In this document: positions 32,301 through 44,500 of the stretch, piece by piece
Numbering within the stretch: position 1 is the first letter of the stretch
Layout: each line of letters opens with the position of its first letter
NCBI RefSeq assembly: GCF_024713975.1
Contig: NC_091116.1
Span: forward strand, 6,202,621 to 6,266,620
DNA: 64,000 bases
Reading direction: 5' to 3'
Origin: Paralichthys olivaceus
Taxonomy: Eukaryota; Chordata; Actinopteri; Pleuronectiformes; Paralichthyidae
The notes under the pieces: model-generated
What the model was told of the DNA's origin: nothing
Database searches by the model: none
The model's input: the letters and a program-made list of their open reading frames with translations, nothing else
Translations under genes and position numbers: made by a program

Positions 32301-33456
32301 GGAAGGAAGGAAGGAAAATGTAGGAGAGAAGGATATAAAAGGAAGGAAAGAAGGGAGGAAAATGTAGGGGGGAGGAGGAAAGAAAGATTTATGAAGGAAT
32401 GACAGAAGAGAAAAAGGCAGATTTAGGGGGAGACAGACGGAAGGAAGAATGGAGGGATAATGTACTAGAGAAGAAGAGGAAGGCAGGAAGGAAAATGCAG
32501 GAGAGAAGGGAAGGAAGGAAGGAAGAGATATTCATCCAGTCCGTTCAAACAAAGATTGGTTTTCAGTTTTCAGCAGGTCGATTCATTTAGGAGGCAAAAC
32601 AAAATAAAATTAACACGTGTCCATATTACTCCGACCCCACATCACAAGTGTGAGGATGTACCAGTACGAAAGTCCAGTGTGACCAGTGTTAAAATGAAAA
32701 ATGCACAGGATTTTCTTCCACTTCAGTAAATCAATATGTCCACGTTATCAGACCAATCTGCAGCTCATGATTTAAATAATCAGTTTCCCTGAATTTTGTG
32801 GCAGATAGTAAATCTGTTTCTCAAAAGTGTAAAGTCTGTCTTTACCCTGATTCTCTGTTCTGCTTTCACCTGATTCCAGAGAATGAAACCGACGTCATGG
32901 GGAGCCTGAAGACGTTAGAGAAGAAGAAGAGGAAGACGACAAGTAAAGGAGAAAGAGGAAGGAAGAGGGTGAAAGAAAGAAAGAGAAAGAAAGAGGAAGA
33001 GGTAGAGAGCGAAACTGAGGTTCAGCTTGACAACTACCAACCCTCTCTGATTGGCCCTCAACTCCAACACAGGTTCACCCGCTTGCTCTGATTAGACTTG
33101 TGGTGATAGACAACACATGAGGCCCTTTGCGTCCTGACTGGTCGAATCAGGATCAATAATTATAACCACCTCTATGATTAGGTCACGTTTAATCAAATTT
33201 ACATTTACTCTATCAGTGTCTCTGCTAAATGTCAGTCGACTGCCGGTGACGCCACAGTGACCGAACGAGGGATTACGGCAAGCGAGGCGTTGCTTTTGTC
33301 ATTCTCAGTCAGACAAGGTCACCGGTGGCTAATCTGGTGACTGACTGCGAGCACATGGACGAGCCTCCACCACCACCACCACCACCTGCCACACTAATCC
33401 CATGACGGATACACAAATGACCATCAATACGATGGAGGGGACTTCCCCACTGCTCT

Positions 33457-33507
<51 letters not shown>

Positions 33508-36500
33508 CGCTGCCAGAGTCTGTTTATAGCCCTCAAGAAATACTTCAACTTACCCCCAAGTGAAATTCCCTCATCACCTCTTTGGGCCTGTCATTTTAAC
33601 AAATAAAACATTTTCCATAATGGAAATACTTTAAAGCAGAGTACTTAGAGTAAATGCACTTGTCATGTTCCACCACTGAGATTACACATTTTCGCAAAAA
33701 AGCGTAAACTGCCAATGCAAAAGAAGGTAACGCTCAACCAATCAAACTTTATTTGTATAGCATCTTTTGTCCAGGTCATGAACCAAGTCTGCTTCCATAA
33801 AATAGTACTAATAATATTAATACACAGGTAAAATGGTATAACATTTAAAATGTAGACGCAATAAAATAATGGACCATACTTTAAAAGCCATGGTGAAGAG
33901 ATTCAAGGTTTTAAGCTTCAAAGATGTAACGCTTGTTTTGCATGTATTCAGGTTCCAGCAGCTCGGAACAAATGGATTTCTCAGACAGCAATGTATCGAC
34001 AAATGTATCGTTATTAATTTGATTTATTAATTATTGGACTGGGTCCACAAGGGGGAAATTCAGTGGCTCCTGCTGCTGATCTATGGGATACATTTCATAT
34101 TCTGAAACTGCAAAACAAAAAGGCTTTGAAAGGTTGGAACTTGACGTTTGAAAGCTTGAAATCTAATAAAAGAAAAGGTTCTGAAAGATTAAAACAGAGT
34201 TTGGAGACTTGCATGATGTTTTGCCAAGTTTCAGATTCGCCACTGTTCTCCGAGTGCATCGGTTTGTTTTCCAGGTTTGAAACCTTGGCAGTGGTGATCT
34301 GAAAGCTGGTGCACATATGTTGGAAAAAAATGTTCTGAAATGTTGAAATGTGAGATATGAAAGCTTGAATCTTTAGTTTGAAACTTTGCGGACACATCTG
34401 TAAAAAGTGCCCAAATACATACAATTTACTGCAAAATTCAACACCTTTAGAGATGATCTAATACGGTGCATCTATTAAAATCCAGATCTATTTCTGGACG
34501 ACACAGCTACGTATCCTCTGCAGCCCTCAGTGTCCATCACTTCATTGTATTCAAATATTTCATGGTGCACTCAGGTGGTCCCCCTAAAGTCTGCAGAGAT
34601 CACGTGTATGGTGCAGTTATGAGTCGGGGGGGGGGGGGGGTATGCTATTTATACTTTAAATTCAGGTACAATGGAACATACAGGAGTGTAGCACTGTGTG
34701 TGTGTGTGTGTTCACAGAAGGTCGTAGCCGTCGGTGTTCAATTTCAACCCCCAAAAATATAGCAGCACACACACACGGCCAGTTTGTTGGGTATTAACAG
34801 TGATGAGGAGAAGGCCTGGGGGGGCTAAAGATAGATGGTTACACCCTCTCCACACACACACACACACACACATATCTGGGCCCTGCCCAACAGTGAGGCA
34901 TGCTGGGAGTCCTGGGAGGGAAGGACAGGTGTTCAGGCCAATAGGGCAACTTCGAGGTTTGATAACTTTGGATTCCAGTTACTAATCTTCGAGAGTTGTA
35001 AAAATATCTGGTCTTATTTGTGTGAGTGTTGATTCTAAAATCTCTGCAGTAGATACTTTGAAGAAGAGTTCAAATATCAAAGTGTGGCTTATGCTTATCA
35101 TTTATCTTATTGAATGTCTTTTTGTAAAACCGGACATAACAATGGATGTTTCATCACAATAAGCTGCTCTATTAACTTTCCATCCTGTTTCCTTTGAGAA
35201 AAGCACATTCAAGCAAATTCAGGCACAGATCAAGAATGGAAGAATGCAAGCATGCTCACTGGACTTGTTATGGAATCTTCCCAGGGTGAGAATGCAAATA
35301 CCCAAGTCCGTTGCACATTTCATGAGATTTTTCCTCCAAGCCCCTAAGTAAAATATCTGCAGCAGTCGCCAACGATGATGTCAATGTGGAAAGACGAGGT
35401 TCGGGAGATTTTGACAATATGGAAAAATGTCCATACCCAATTCTCCGCACCTTTCGTGTTTGAAAACTTAAGTTAAGTTTAGCGGACATGCGATGGGACG
35501 TTTCAGGTGATTTAATCTAAAATAATGAGGCGGTTGCATTCAAATTATCTCCAGATATGTTCATTCCTCTAAATTCCAGTGTGAAGGAGGGGTGTCAGGT
35601 TGGAGATTCTTTTGGGGGGTGGGTGAGACCTCTGGGTGCAAAGAGACAGGGGGGGTTAGAGTCACAGGGTGCTGCCTCCCACACCAGGTAACCGGCTGCT
35701 TTCTAAAGGGCACCACCACCCTCCTCCTCTTCCTCCGTCACCATCATCTGGATTCCTCTGAGGGACATTCTCCCAGCATGCCCTGCACAGCTGACATGAG
35801 GCGCTGACACAACATCACTATGACAACCGCAGCGGCACCCATGAGGAGGCATGGGATTATTGTGTCAGCTGGTCTGAATCAAATTATAACTTACAGTGAA
35901 ATATGAAACTGTGACAACCAACGTGGCACCGAAAGTCACTGATTCCTCGTTCTATCATTCAAAATGATGTATAATCATATTTACGCCTTTGCAAGATTGT
36001 TTATACGAATGCATCAATGCTTCAGCAACGTTCTAGTGTCGTAGCTGTTTAGGGTGGAGCCGGCTTTAACAACTTTATATACAGTTTGAAATGAATAAAG
36101 CTGCAAATGTAGCTGCAGATAAATTTATGTATTATTATTTCCCTGTGAAATGTAGTGAAGTGTAAAGTGGCTTCAAAAAAGTTTTCCAGTAAAGTACAGG
36201 TACCTCAGATGTGTAGAAAATGCAGAATTTGAGTAAATGTACTTAGTTGCATTGCAGAGCTGGTCTCAAAACACATTTGCTTCTTTCCAAAAAACCAGAG
36301 CCGTATACTGCAGTCGGATCAGAAATAATATAAGAATATATATATCTTACATATATATCTTATATATCTTGTTAGCATCATATTCCTCTTGGAGGATCGT
36401 GAGGCCAGATTAGAAAATGCAGTGCAGATTTTGTTGGCTAATCTTTGGTAAAACCTGTTTCCTCGCTGTATTTACAAACCCCACAAAAACAGAAACAACA

Positions 36501-39500
36501 CAACACCCATCCACAACAGTTGCATGTTGGGAACCTTTAAAGCTGCACTATCTATTTGTGAACAATGGATCTGATGACAGTGTGCTGTGTCAGGTGTTGT
36601 CGGCAGCAATGAAACAATTACCACCTGAATGTGCAGCTCTGCAGCTAAAGAGCCTGGAAATTCCTAGAAGAAGGTGGTGGGGAGAAAAATGGAGGTAAAA
36701 GCGACTAAATATGTGAGTGGATATTTTGCGCCTCCTCCCCTACACAGGAGCGTAAAAGACGTACAGTAAGTGAGCTGGAGAAGTGAACTGTTGGAGGGCG
36801 GCGTGCCAGCAGACAGACAGCTGAAGCCGGCGCTCCCCTCCTCCACCTCCGCCGGCCTTCAGAGGGAAAAACGATACCCTGACCTTCCTCTCGGCTACCA
36901 GCACTTCAGCTGAAAGCCTCAGTGTCGCCTGCAAGCTTCTCTGTTCTTCTTGCTACTGTTATTTGTGTAAAATTAATTCCCCTCCAGAGAAATATCCATG
37001 GAGGACAGGAAACCTTGAACTCTGTGAACGATCCTTGGATTCTACGGTTTTAAGATACAGTGGAAAAAAAAGAAATGCTGAAGTCATGAATCATTAAATT
37101 TCAGACTACATTTAATTGATTGTTGCATTAGATTTGGTCTAAAGCATCAAAATAAGCATAACATTTTTTATTTCCTGATCGGGTACAACCACCCAGTGCT
37201 AATCCACATCCTGTCAAGCTCTGGCGAATAAACCCCCATAATATTCCCTGCAGGGCACAAAACAATGCCGATACCACCATCCACACTTGGTTTCTTATTC
37301 TGTTCCTGGTCTCCCTCTCATTTTTCTACATCTTGCAAACGAGAATTCATATATTTGTTTCCCTCCATCTGAAACTTTCAGCAGCTTTAGCACGGGCGAC
37401 ACTATGAGTGCTCTCCTCAGGGGCATTGCAAGGGGGGGTCCACAACAGGGACAATTCTGTTGGAACCTCTTAAATTCCACGATCGACGAGGCCCATGCCA
37501 GGAACGTTTTGCTGAAAACCTTGTAAATTTAGAGGTTTGGCTAAAGACTACAACTTCAAAATGCGTGTGTGTCATTTGGTGGGAGTTTGCACTCAAACCT
37601 TGTGTACTTGTACACGTCCTTCTTGGGGCAAAGATAGATCAGTTTGGTTTGAAGCATGGCCCCACAGGTTCCTATTGCCTGGGGCCCTAAAAAGTCTCTT
37701 GAAATGCTCCTGGCTATTTTTTTAAAATTCCACATATTGCTCTTACTTGACAAAACTCAACAACACAGATTCGCTATGGCTGTAGAGGCGAATTTAGCGT
37801 GGAGCATCTCCCGACATATAATGGTAACACATCCATCAACAGCCACGAGTGCATTCTGGATTTTAAACTGGAAACGCAGTGAAGCACGGAAACAAACCAA
37901 GCGATAAAAATACAAGGTTTAAAAAGCAACTCTCTCTGACTGACTGACCGGCAGAACTCCTGTTGTTGTACTGAGGTGATTAGAGAGTAAAACCTCAGCA
38001 GGCTTAAGCAACAAGAGTGATTAGGACAATAATAACCCGGCGAGAGACAGAGAGCTGCACACAGATTGTTGATCAGGTTTCACTTCGTCACTTTTGGAGC
38101 TCTTCCTCCTGCAAGAGCCGTCATTCAGTTTTTACTCCAGGGTTGCTGGTTAGTTTGCAAAAGATCTTTGATTATTTTCAACACTTTTTTTCTCAACCTT
38201 GCCTTCGTTCTTTCCTTCTTTTGCTTTTCTGGGTGATCTAAAAGCATTTTAATGACCCCACACTGCGGTTTTCAGCTGGTTACAATCACATTTTTAAACT
38301 TTAAATGCACATTAATCGATTTGACGTCTCTTTCCTGCATTGTTTGAAGCTGTAAGCACAAAAAAAGCTGTAAAGTTTCTGTTTCTTCCTTTGAAAATTC
38401 TCTCGTCTGCACTGCAAAACTCTTTTTACCACTTGTATTTATTTACTATTGCTTTTGAAACTTAGAAACTTTAAATGTTGATATATGAAAATACAACCAA
38501 CTTTCACTGCCACCCTCTAGTGGAAACATTTCAGCCCTGCAGCTTCAGTGCCTTGTTCGAGGGCACTTCGTAAACGCACCATCTGGAGCAAAGCGTTTGG
38601 TATGGAAGCAAATGTTCCCTCAATATGAAACAACAAAAACTGAACATAGCATAAATCAGGGGTTTTTAAGGTGTAAAAACCCCTTAAACTATGCAAACTT
38701 CTCAACTTTCCAACATGGAAACCAATTCGATGGAAATTATGATTTTCATAGAGTTTTTTCATGATGAGTAGCTCACCCATCTGGTACTTTACCGTTATTC
38801 TTCTGAATTGAAAGCCTTTACAAACACTTTATTGTTTTTACGCATTTAGCTCTTAAAGGGCACATGTATAATGTTTGGGGTTAAGGTACAAGTTTGGGGA
38901 TCTTTAAAAAACGCTTAAACCTTACAGAGAACACATTCAAAATATCTAAAGGGCATCAGTCCCATTGAATTTCCAACCTGACTGAAAAGTTAAGGCCCAA
39001 CATGAGCTCATGGATGTTCATTTAAGATTCTACTTTTCCTTTTTAAACGATTACACTTCATAATGCTGAATAATACAAACTAATATCAAAATAATGGCAT
39101 GTTAAGGTAGATTTAGAGATAACCTTTAGGCTACTTGATTGGAACATTAGTTTATTATAAAGGATTATAAAGGTATTTTCTGTTATTTCCAGCAAGAAAT
39201 GCTTAAAACAGCCAAATACTGATACTACTGATAATACTGAATTCAAGTATAAATTAAAATGCTGGTGGCTGTTGCTTGTTGCTGACCTCTCAATGGAGTC
39301 TTATCCTCTAAACCTTCCAGAAAAGCAATTCATAGTAATTAGACATGTTAATTATCCAATCAACTGCCTCATTGGCTCCATATCCACAGGCTGAATGAAG
39401 TGGTATTTGAAGGTAAAATGTAGAAGGATCCAGTTTCACAGTGACAGTAGGACACCGTGTCCTGCTGCTATGTGAGCCTGCGCCTCGACTGAATGAAAAG

Positions 39501-39594
39501 TTCAGGCTCTCACCTTCTCCTGCGCTCTGGTGAGCCTCTTCTGGACGTTGATGGCCAGTTTCCCGGCGGTGACCCCTTTCCCCATCTCGGCCAT
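20942..39594 (-). CDS. bin1: bin1 (amphiphysin 2 / bridging integrator 1), complete
   Basis: Membrane-curving N-BAR/SH3 adaptor acting in endocytosis and T-tubule formation. Coding exons: 39514-39594, 31797-31877, 31526-31580, 31292-31386, 30103-30198, 29409-29516, 28930-29022, 27610-27695, 27450-27525, 27308-27363, 25800-25842, 25132-25278, 23424-23501, 22353-22373 (microexon), 21825-22073, 21537-21590, 21337-21438, 20942-21043. All phases join into 540 aa. [12 protein letters not shown] start is BIN1-type, not AMPH-type. Residues 1-275: amphipathic helix and BAR ([14 protein letters not shown]). The 31-aa exon at 28930 ([14 protein letters not shown]) equals the brain exon of mammalian BIN1. 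Proline-rich [18 protein letters not shown], clathrin-box-like SLLDWD and W-box SWDSW follow; C-terminal SH3 ([12 protein letters not shown] to GVFPENF). Odd: the exon 2 donor reads GC, and an 83-aa Trp/acidic exon is present. Paralogue a/b not decided. Confidence 0.93.
22353..22373 (-). other. bin1: bin1 21-nt microexon encoding the clathrin W-box
   Basis: On the minus strand a pyrimidine-rich tract ends in CACGGAAG, then 21 nt encode TPSWDSW, followed by a GTAAGG donor. It starts and ends in phase 0, as do its neighbours. The joined peptide [14 protein letters not shown] aligns with the SIPWDLWEPT segment of human BIN1, where PWDLW binds clathrin. The acceptor is imperfect, so the exon is inferred from phase, donor and alignment together. 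Confidence 0.65.
22790..22960 (+). repeat. retroelement-like scrap in a bin1 intron
   Basis: Contains CTCTGGAACACCCTGCCTGAGGAAA with a following CTTCCTTTAAATCAAAG, a string pattern I know from abundant fish dispersed repeats. A more decayed relative with GAGCTGTGGAACAACCCTCC lies at 44150-44340. Class not assigned. Confidence 0.4.
24131..24176. repeat. near-perfect palindrome of about 44 bp
   Basis: TGTGTGTATACGTACACA-TATATA-TGTGTACATGTACACACACA: each half is almost the reverse complement of the other around a central TATATA. It lies in a bin1 intron and is probably simple-sequence DNA. Confidence 0.7.
24528..24734 (+). pseudogene. mns1-like exon relic, antisense in a bin1 intron
   Basis: After an intron-like TTTTAAAG acceptor the plus strand reads [20 protein letters not shown], then a divergent stretch, then [12 protein letters not shown], before drifting into a frame that stops at 24734. 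From memory, this matches a block of the coiled-coil ciliary protein MNS1 ([13 protein letters not shown], and VEKLIE.RR.Q). The segment between the two matches, which should be basic and coiled-coil, is altered. No neighbouring mns1 exons are seen, so I read it as a copied exon, not a live gene. Confidence 0.5.
26666..26710 (-). other. bin1: candidate 45-nt cassette exon of bin1
   Basis: Bounded by a CTACTGCAG acceptor and a GTAAAA donor. It joins exon 27308-27363 (ending in two bases) and exon 25800-25842 without changing frame and is open: [14 protein letters not shown] between Lys and Ser. Mammalian BIN1 has a 45-nt muscle exon at this position, but that one is strongly basic, whereas this peptide is not. 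It may be constitutive or alternative; with it the protein would be 555 aa. Confidence 0.55.
26898..27095 (+). repeat. degenerate minisatellite, bin1 intron
   Basis: Loose repeats of about 20 bp built on AAAAAGATGCAAAACAACCAC-like units. A related array is at 29620-30045. Familiar from many fish introns. Confidence 0.6.
28120..28530. repeat. dispersed teleost repeat in a bin1 intron
   Basis: Contains CTTGCAAAAACTACTCAGCAG and CGCTAAACTTGGAAG, which resemble the reverse complement of 58800-58870, and AACCTGTTGATGGCGCCAATG with AAGTCAGTTGGATTCATCCT, strings I know from a common fish repeat. Divergent, no coding potential. Confidence 0.5.
28596..28613. repeat. perfect 18-bp palindrome
   Basis: AATGCATCATGATGCATT equals its own reverse complement. 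Lies in the bin1 intron just downstream of the brain-type exon. Confidence 0.8.
29304..29347. repeat. (CA)n microsatellite
   Basis: About 22 CA units in the bin1 intron before exon 29409-29516. Confidence 0.95.
29620..30045 (+). repeat. degenerate minisatellite, second bin1 intron
   Basis: Irregular units such as ACAAGATGCAAAACAGCAAC and AAAAAGATG...AAAATGACC fill most of the intron between exons 29409-29516 and 30103-30198. Same family as 26898-27095. Confidence 0.65.
32200..32530 (+). repeat. GGAA/GAAG-rich purine tract
   Basis: Imperfect GGAAGGAA and AGGAGAGAAGGA units over about 330 bp. Tandem GGAA can bind ETS-type factors, but here it is most simply a microsatellite. Confidence 0.8.
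33459..33506. repeat. (CA)n microsatellite
   Basis: About 23 CA units in bin1 intron 1. Confidence 0.95.
34850..34872. repeat. short (CA)n microsatellite
   Basis: About 11 CA units in bin1 intron 1. Confidence 0.9.
38658..38684. repeat. 11-bp perfect hairpin
   Basis: AGGGGTTTTTA, loop AGGTG, TAAAAACCCCT. It is the neatest example of a motif (TTAAGGGGTTTTTA and its complement) that recurs in 38640-38900 and 40530-41030. Confidence 0.75.
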
Positions 39595-39800
39595 GCTTGC
39601 TCAGGGCTACCCCGAGGGCGAGTTGTCAGGACCAGCGAGGAGGACGGAGAGGAGGTGATGTGTCGCAGAAGGAGAGAGAGCCTTCCCCTGGATACCGAAC
39701 GGTGCGTAAAACCCCTCCGCAGGGCGACTTGGCTCACTGAGTGTAACTCTAATCCGGGTGACAGTTTCTTAAAGGTGCAACGCGTAATTTAATCCGGGTT
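39595..39800 (-). promoter_or_regulatory. bin1 5' UTR and probable promoter
   Basis: Sequence upstream of the bin1 ATG, somewhat richer in CG dinucleotides than the flanking intron and intergenic DNA. No TATA box seen; extent is inferred only. Confidence 0.35.
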
Positions 39801-41526
39801 GTGTGTGTTGCAAGGAAGACAAGAGGGAGAAGAGAGGGAGAGGAAAAAACAAAAAGCAGGTGGTGCGCAAAAGGGGCAGATTGGAATATCGTCCGGTTCT
39901 CGACTGTTAATTGATGGGAGACTTGAGCTCAGATATGGAGAGATAGGATATTAGGTTTCCTCCTCACTCATCCTCTTAAAGGCGCAGCAGGTTGTTGTTA
40001 TAATTAGACACACAACTGTTGCATACATCCAACTGGTGTGTTGCTGCTGTCTTTACGCATGACTATTTTTGCGCACGGAGCTGGTTTCCAGTCAGACGCG
40101 AGGGCTAAATTAGTCCTCAGCACCCAAAGGAGACACACATGCATCAGCTGCACATGTAGACGAGGAGACATAAAGCACAGGAGTCCTACTTTTTTTTAAA
40201 CAGAAGCCGGCAGATGTCAGCAAAGGCCACACCTTCAACAGAAAGAAAAGAAACACATCTCATTTCCATATAATTTAATTTCAAAAATAAATCTTTTTTT
40301 CATATCTCTTCACCCACAATAACTTCATAAAACATTACAGGATTTCTGGTAAACAAATAAAACACTTAAATACACTATCATTTATTCTAAAACCTCTGTG
40401 TTAAAGCAGTAATGTTACATACAACTTGTTTACAAAGAGCACAACATCCCCGTGGACACTATCAAACTAAATCCCTCAAATTCCTATTAATTGATTGATT
40501 TACACATTAATGTTATCACACTCAAGGTATTATAAAGGGTTTTAATCACTTATTTTATACATAATCTTCTTAATGGATTACCTGTGTGGTTTAAGGGTTT
40601 TAAATTGGCCAACTTCTTAATTCACACATGAATTTTGAATATTTCATTAGTGAAAGGTGTTATTAAGGTTTGAATTTTTTATCTTCAGGTACAAATGAAT
40701 GACATTTGAAGGAGTTCTTACTTAATTTTCATGCATTTGAAAGAATTACCCCAGATTAATAGTAAATTATTGATACATTCATGGAACGTATTATATTAAG
40801 GGTTTTAAAAGGGCTTTTCTGAGGGTTAAAAACCCCTTAAATGTGATCGACACATTTCAATCCCCTTCTAATCATTCAGAAAATCCACTGAAACCCCAGA
40901 TTATGTTACGATTTATTGATATAACCATTTTGCAATGTATCGATATTCGATTTTTATGGTTTTAATTAACTATAAAAAGATTAGCGGCACAGTTTAAGAG
41001 TATTTAGGGAGTAAGAACCCCTTAACAGTGTCCAATAAAAACAAAAACTATCCTTCAATTAATTTATTTGAACCTGAAAATATCTTAGACCACTAAGGTC
41101 GACCACAATCCCAACGTTTAATGTGTTTAGTTTTTCGATTTCAAACAATCTCCACTTTAAGTTAAGGTGCTTAGTGTGTTTTCTGGGGTAGATGAAGGAT
41201 TAATAACAGGATTATTGGTCCATAGTGTTTCAAGGATACATAGTCAAAACCCTGTGTTTTGAGCTCATTCTGACTCTGCGTGATCTCATATTCTTATATC
41301 TCCTTCTGAGATTTAGAGGAATTCATCTGTGTCAGTTCACAGATTCCCCCCCCCCCTCTGTTTTCCCAGTTGAAAAACTCCCATCATGCCTCAGCAGGAA
41401 CCCAAACTCCCATCCTGTAGGTAGTTTGTCGTGGTTCCTGTTCAGCTTTACAGGTTTGTATTTGGGGTCCATGTCAGTCACAAGGTGAAGGAGTTCAGGT
41501 TCCTTTCTGAACCTTTTTCCCCTCCC
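39801..41526. other. intergenic, bin1 promoter to ihh 3' end
   Basis: No gene supported. AT-rich from 40.2 kb, with repeated AAGGGTTTTA and AACCCCTTAA motifs. AATAAA on the minus strand at 41063-41068 is a candidate ihh polyadenylation signal, about 460 nt past the stop, so the right third is probably ihh 3' UTR. Confidence 0.5.
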
Positions 41527-44500
41527 TCACCTGCCGTCCTGAGCCACGCCCAGCGGGTGGAGGCGACCGGAGTCTAGCAGCAGCCTCCCAAGCCAGTGTA
41601 AAAGCTGAGAGTACCAGTGGATCCCATCACTGTGGGGTCCAGTGGTGCCAGTCCAGCTGTGCATGAGCCTGAGCGGGGAGAAGGCCCAGTGAGCCAGGGA
41701 GTGTTGGTCCACCATGGCGTAGCAGGATGCAACCACCCCGTCCACCACCACTGTCCCATGCTGGGTCAGCGGAGCAAACGCCCCCCTCCTCTCCCTCAGG
41801 GTGACCTGCGTGATTCGAGACAGACGTCCCTCTCTGTGATTCTGCCCTGGTTTACCCTCTAACACCAGCACACACTGCCCCGGCCTGGCATCACTGGCGT
41901 ACACAGTCCTGAGGGTGCCGGGGGTTGGGACAGCCCCCTCTGAGCAGTTCCCCTCGGTTACAAATATTAGGTGGGCGGCGGTGAGAGAGAGCTGCGTCCT
42001 GGATTCTGTCTGCAGAGTGTAGAAAAGTTTCTGGGTCACAGGGTCACGGTCCAGGAAGGTCAGGACTTCGCTGTAAACCAGCTCACCGCTGCCGTCACTG
42101 CCTGACGAGGCCAGGACCCGTTCACCAGGCTGCAGATTACTGATCGACTTCTGACCGCCGCTCTCCAACGTGACCAAAGCCTCGCCGGGGAAACAACCTC
42201 CAGACTTGGCGGCCACTGAGTGGTCTGAAAGACAGACAGAGAGACAGACAGGATGGTTAAAAAAGATGTCTTTACTCTTCAAGTGCTCATTCCTGGCAGG
42301 AAAATAAAAAACAACAATGTATAAATCATATGTCCAGTGAATAAGACAGTTAAACTGTAAATCCTGATCTTACATCAAATGTCTGACTACTTGAAAATAT
42401 AGTAAATCTATTAAGATCTTTTAAATTATTTCCTTTTTTATTATCCACCATTATCTCCTAACTTGACATACAAAGTTTGCATAAATTGAAATAAAAACAA
42501 GATCTTGACATTAAAAAGAAACACAATCTTGCCTATTATGACTTCTATTATTGTGATTGTAGAAAATAAAGGTATAATTACAATTTCATTTATTGTTTTG
42601 GCACGATTGAGCGCCTGGAAAAGGGCACGAGAACACAATAAATCTTTCGAACTCCCTTTAGCTAAATATTTACTTTTTTCTTTCCTGCAATGGACATAAA
42701 AAGAACAATAACTGAGCTGCCGGGTAAAAGCTCATGAATAACGACTGTGTGTGTGTGTGTTGGTGACAATGCGTCCAGGCCCTCGACAGTGACACTCAGG
42801 GATTGTCTCAAGTCTATCTGGAGATAAATATTTGGGGAAGGCAGGAAAGTCAAGGCCAGGTGATAAGATAAGTCAGGTGAAGGAGGAAGGAGCAGAGCAG
42901 GAAACTCAGCAGCAGGTTAATCATCTGACAGGCTGACGAGGTCCACACGCAGGTCACATGTTTAAAACACATCTCTTCCATGTACAATTTAAACATGTTA
43001 TCTATTTTAATACAATAATTAATTATTGTCATTTTATCACTTTAAAAGTTGAATTTGCAAAATATTTTATCATATTCTTATATATTTCAGAATCCTCTGA
43101 AAATAGCAGAAATCCTGAAATCATAATACAGGCACAGTTTTTCTTTATCAAACAAGAAAACTCCTGTTTCCTCCCTTTCTCATGTTTGTCCCTCAGTCTC
43201 TCTCTTTTCTCAGTCCAGTCCATCTACAGGGTCCTGGTACTCTGCTGCCCCCTAGGGCTGCTTCCTCTTGCTCCTCCCCTCTCCTGTTAAGAAGGATGTT
43301 GATGCAGAGCTCATCAGTTGTTCCAAGCTTTCCTCACTTGGGAGGATTTCTTTTCTTTGCCTTTTTTGAGGAATTTTCGAAGGAAAAACAGGTGAAATTT
43401 AAGAAAAGGGAAAACAATAAAATACCAACTTGATTGGTTGCCCTTCTGATCAAGTCAAGGACTGGGCCCTCGCAACCCGATCTGGGAGGGAAGGAGAGAG
43501 GAGGAGACACAGGAAGGGAAAAGGGAGATAAAGTTGGAAAAAGGAGAAAGAAAGAGGGGAAAAAGAAAAGGAAAAATCTCATTACCACTCAAATGTGTCA
43601 GGCTGTGTTTAAGTGGGTGTTTAAATTCTGATTTATTTTTACAGCAGTGTGCGATTTTCTGCACGTCTGTGCGTTCACATGTTTGTGTTACTTTTCATGC
43701 TGGCTGCACATTTCCTCAATACACACTATACACCGTTATGAGCGGTTGATATGTCAAATATGTAGAATGTGTGATGTCCTGAGCAACTTTTCCAGCATCA
43801 ACAACAAAAATAACCTGCAGACCTCAGCACTAATAGTACTCGTAACAACATCTTGGCTAAATGCATTGTGATCAGATCAGGGTGTAAGACCCACTACGAC
43901 ATGCAAGACGAAGTCTATTTGACCAACAGGACTGGAGCTAAATCAATAGGGTTGACAGGCTAGAGAACAGCTGATTATGTTAAATTTTGTGAGAACAACC
44001 TTAAGTTCTATGATCGGCTACGTACAGGTGACTCAGGAAGGTCAGAAACTCTCTTTCTGCCAAAATCTTAGGAATTTTGGGGGGACTGGTTCCATGTTGA
44101 GCCCCCCAGTTTCCCAGGAAATGCTCCTGATGCTTAGAGTCTTTATCTATCCGGTGTCTGATCGGTTTCGGCTTCGTTCCACAGGGACAAATAGCAACAA
44201 GGCGTCCAGCAACAGTTGCAGAGAACTGATCTCAACATCGCAGAAGACCGACCATATCCACAGAAGAGCTGTGGAACAACCCTCCTGCCATGTATGTCCC
44301 TCAAAACTCTCTAATTAAGACATTCTTTTTTAAATGGTCATCACTTTACTTTTAGTGCTGATTTCCAGAGTGTATCTCAGCGTTTGAAATGATTCAGACT
44401 GAAATAACAAGCAGCAGCAAACAAAGTGGCCTCCATTTAGGTACTTACACCTAAATAATAACTTGAATTCAGTGGATGAAGAAGATTTAAATGGATCTGT

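Larger units (their letters stand above)
31878..39513 (-). other. bin1 intron 1 (7.6 kb)
   Basis: Separates the amphipathic-helix exon from the rest of the BAR domain. Contains a GGAA-rich tract (32200-32530), CA repeats (33459-33506, 34850-34872), a CCA run (33365-33385), a G run at 34625-34640, a repeat end at about 33735-33790 (AATCAAACTTTATTTGTATAGC) and a hairpin at 38658-38684. No exon or RNA gene recognised. Confidence 0.6.

Noticed and set aside
30715..33091. Lys/Arg/Glu-rich plus-strand frames in bin1 introns
   Set aside because: Produced by purine-rich simple sequence (GGAA/GAAG tracts); no start context or splice support.
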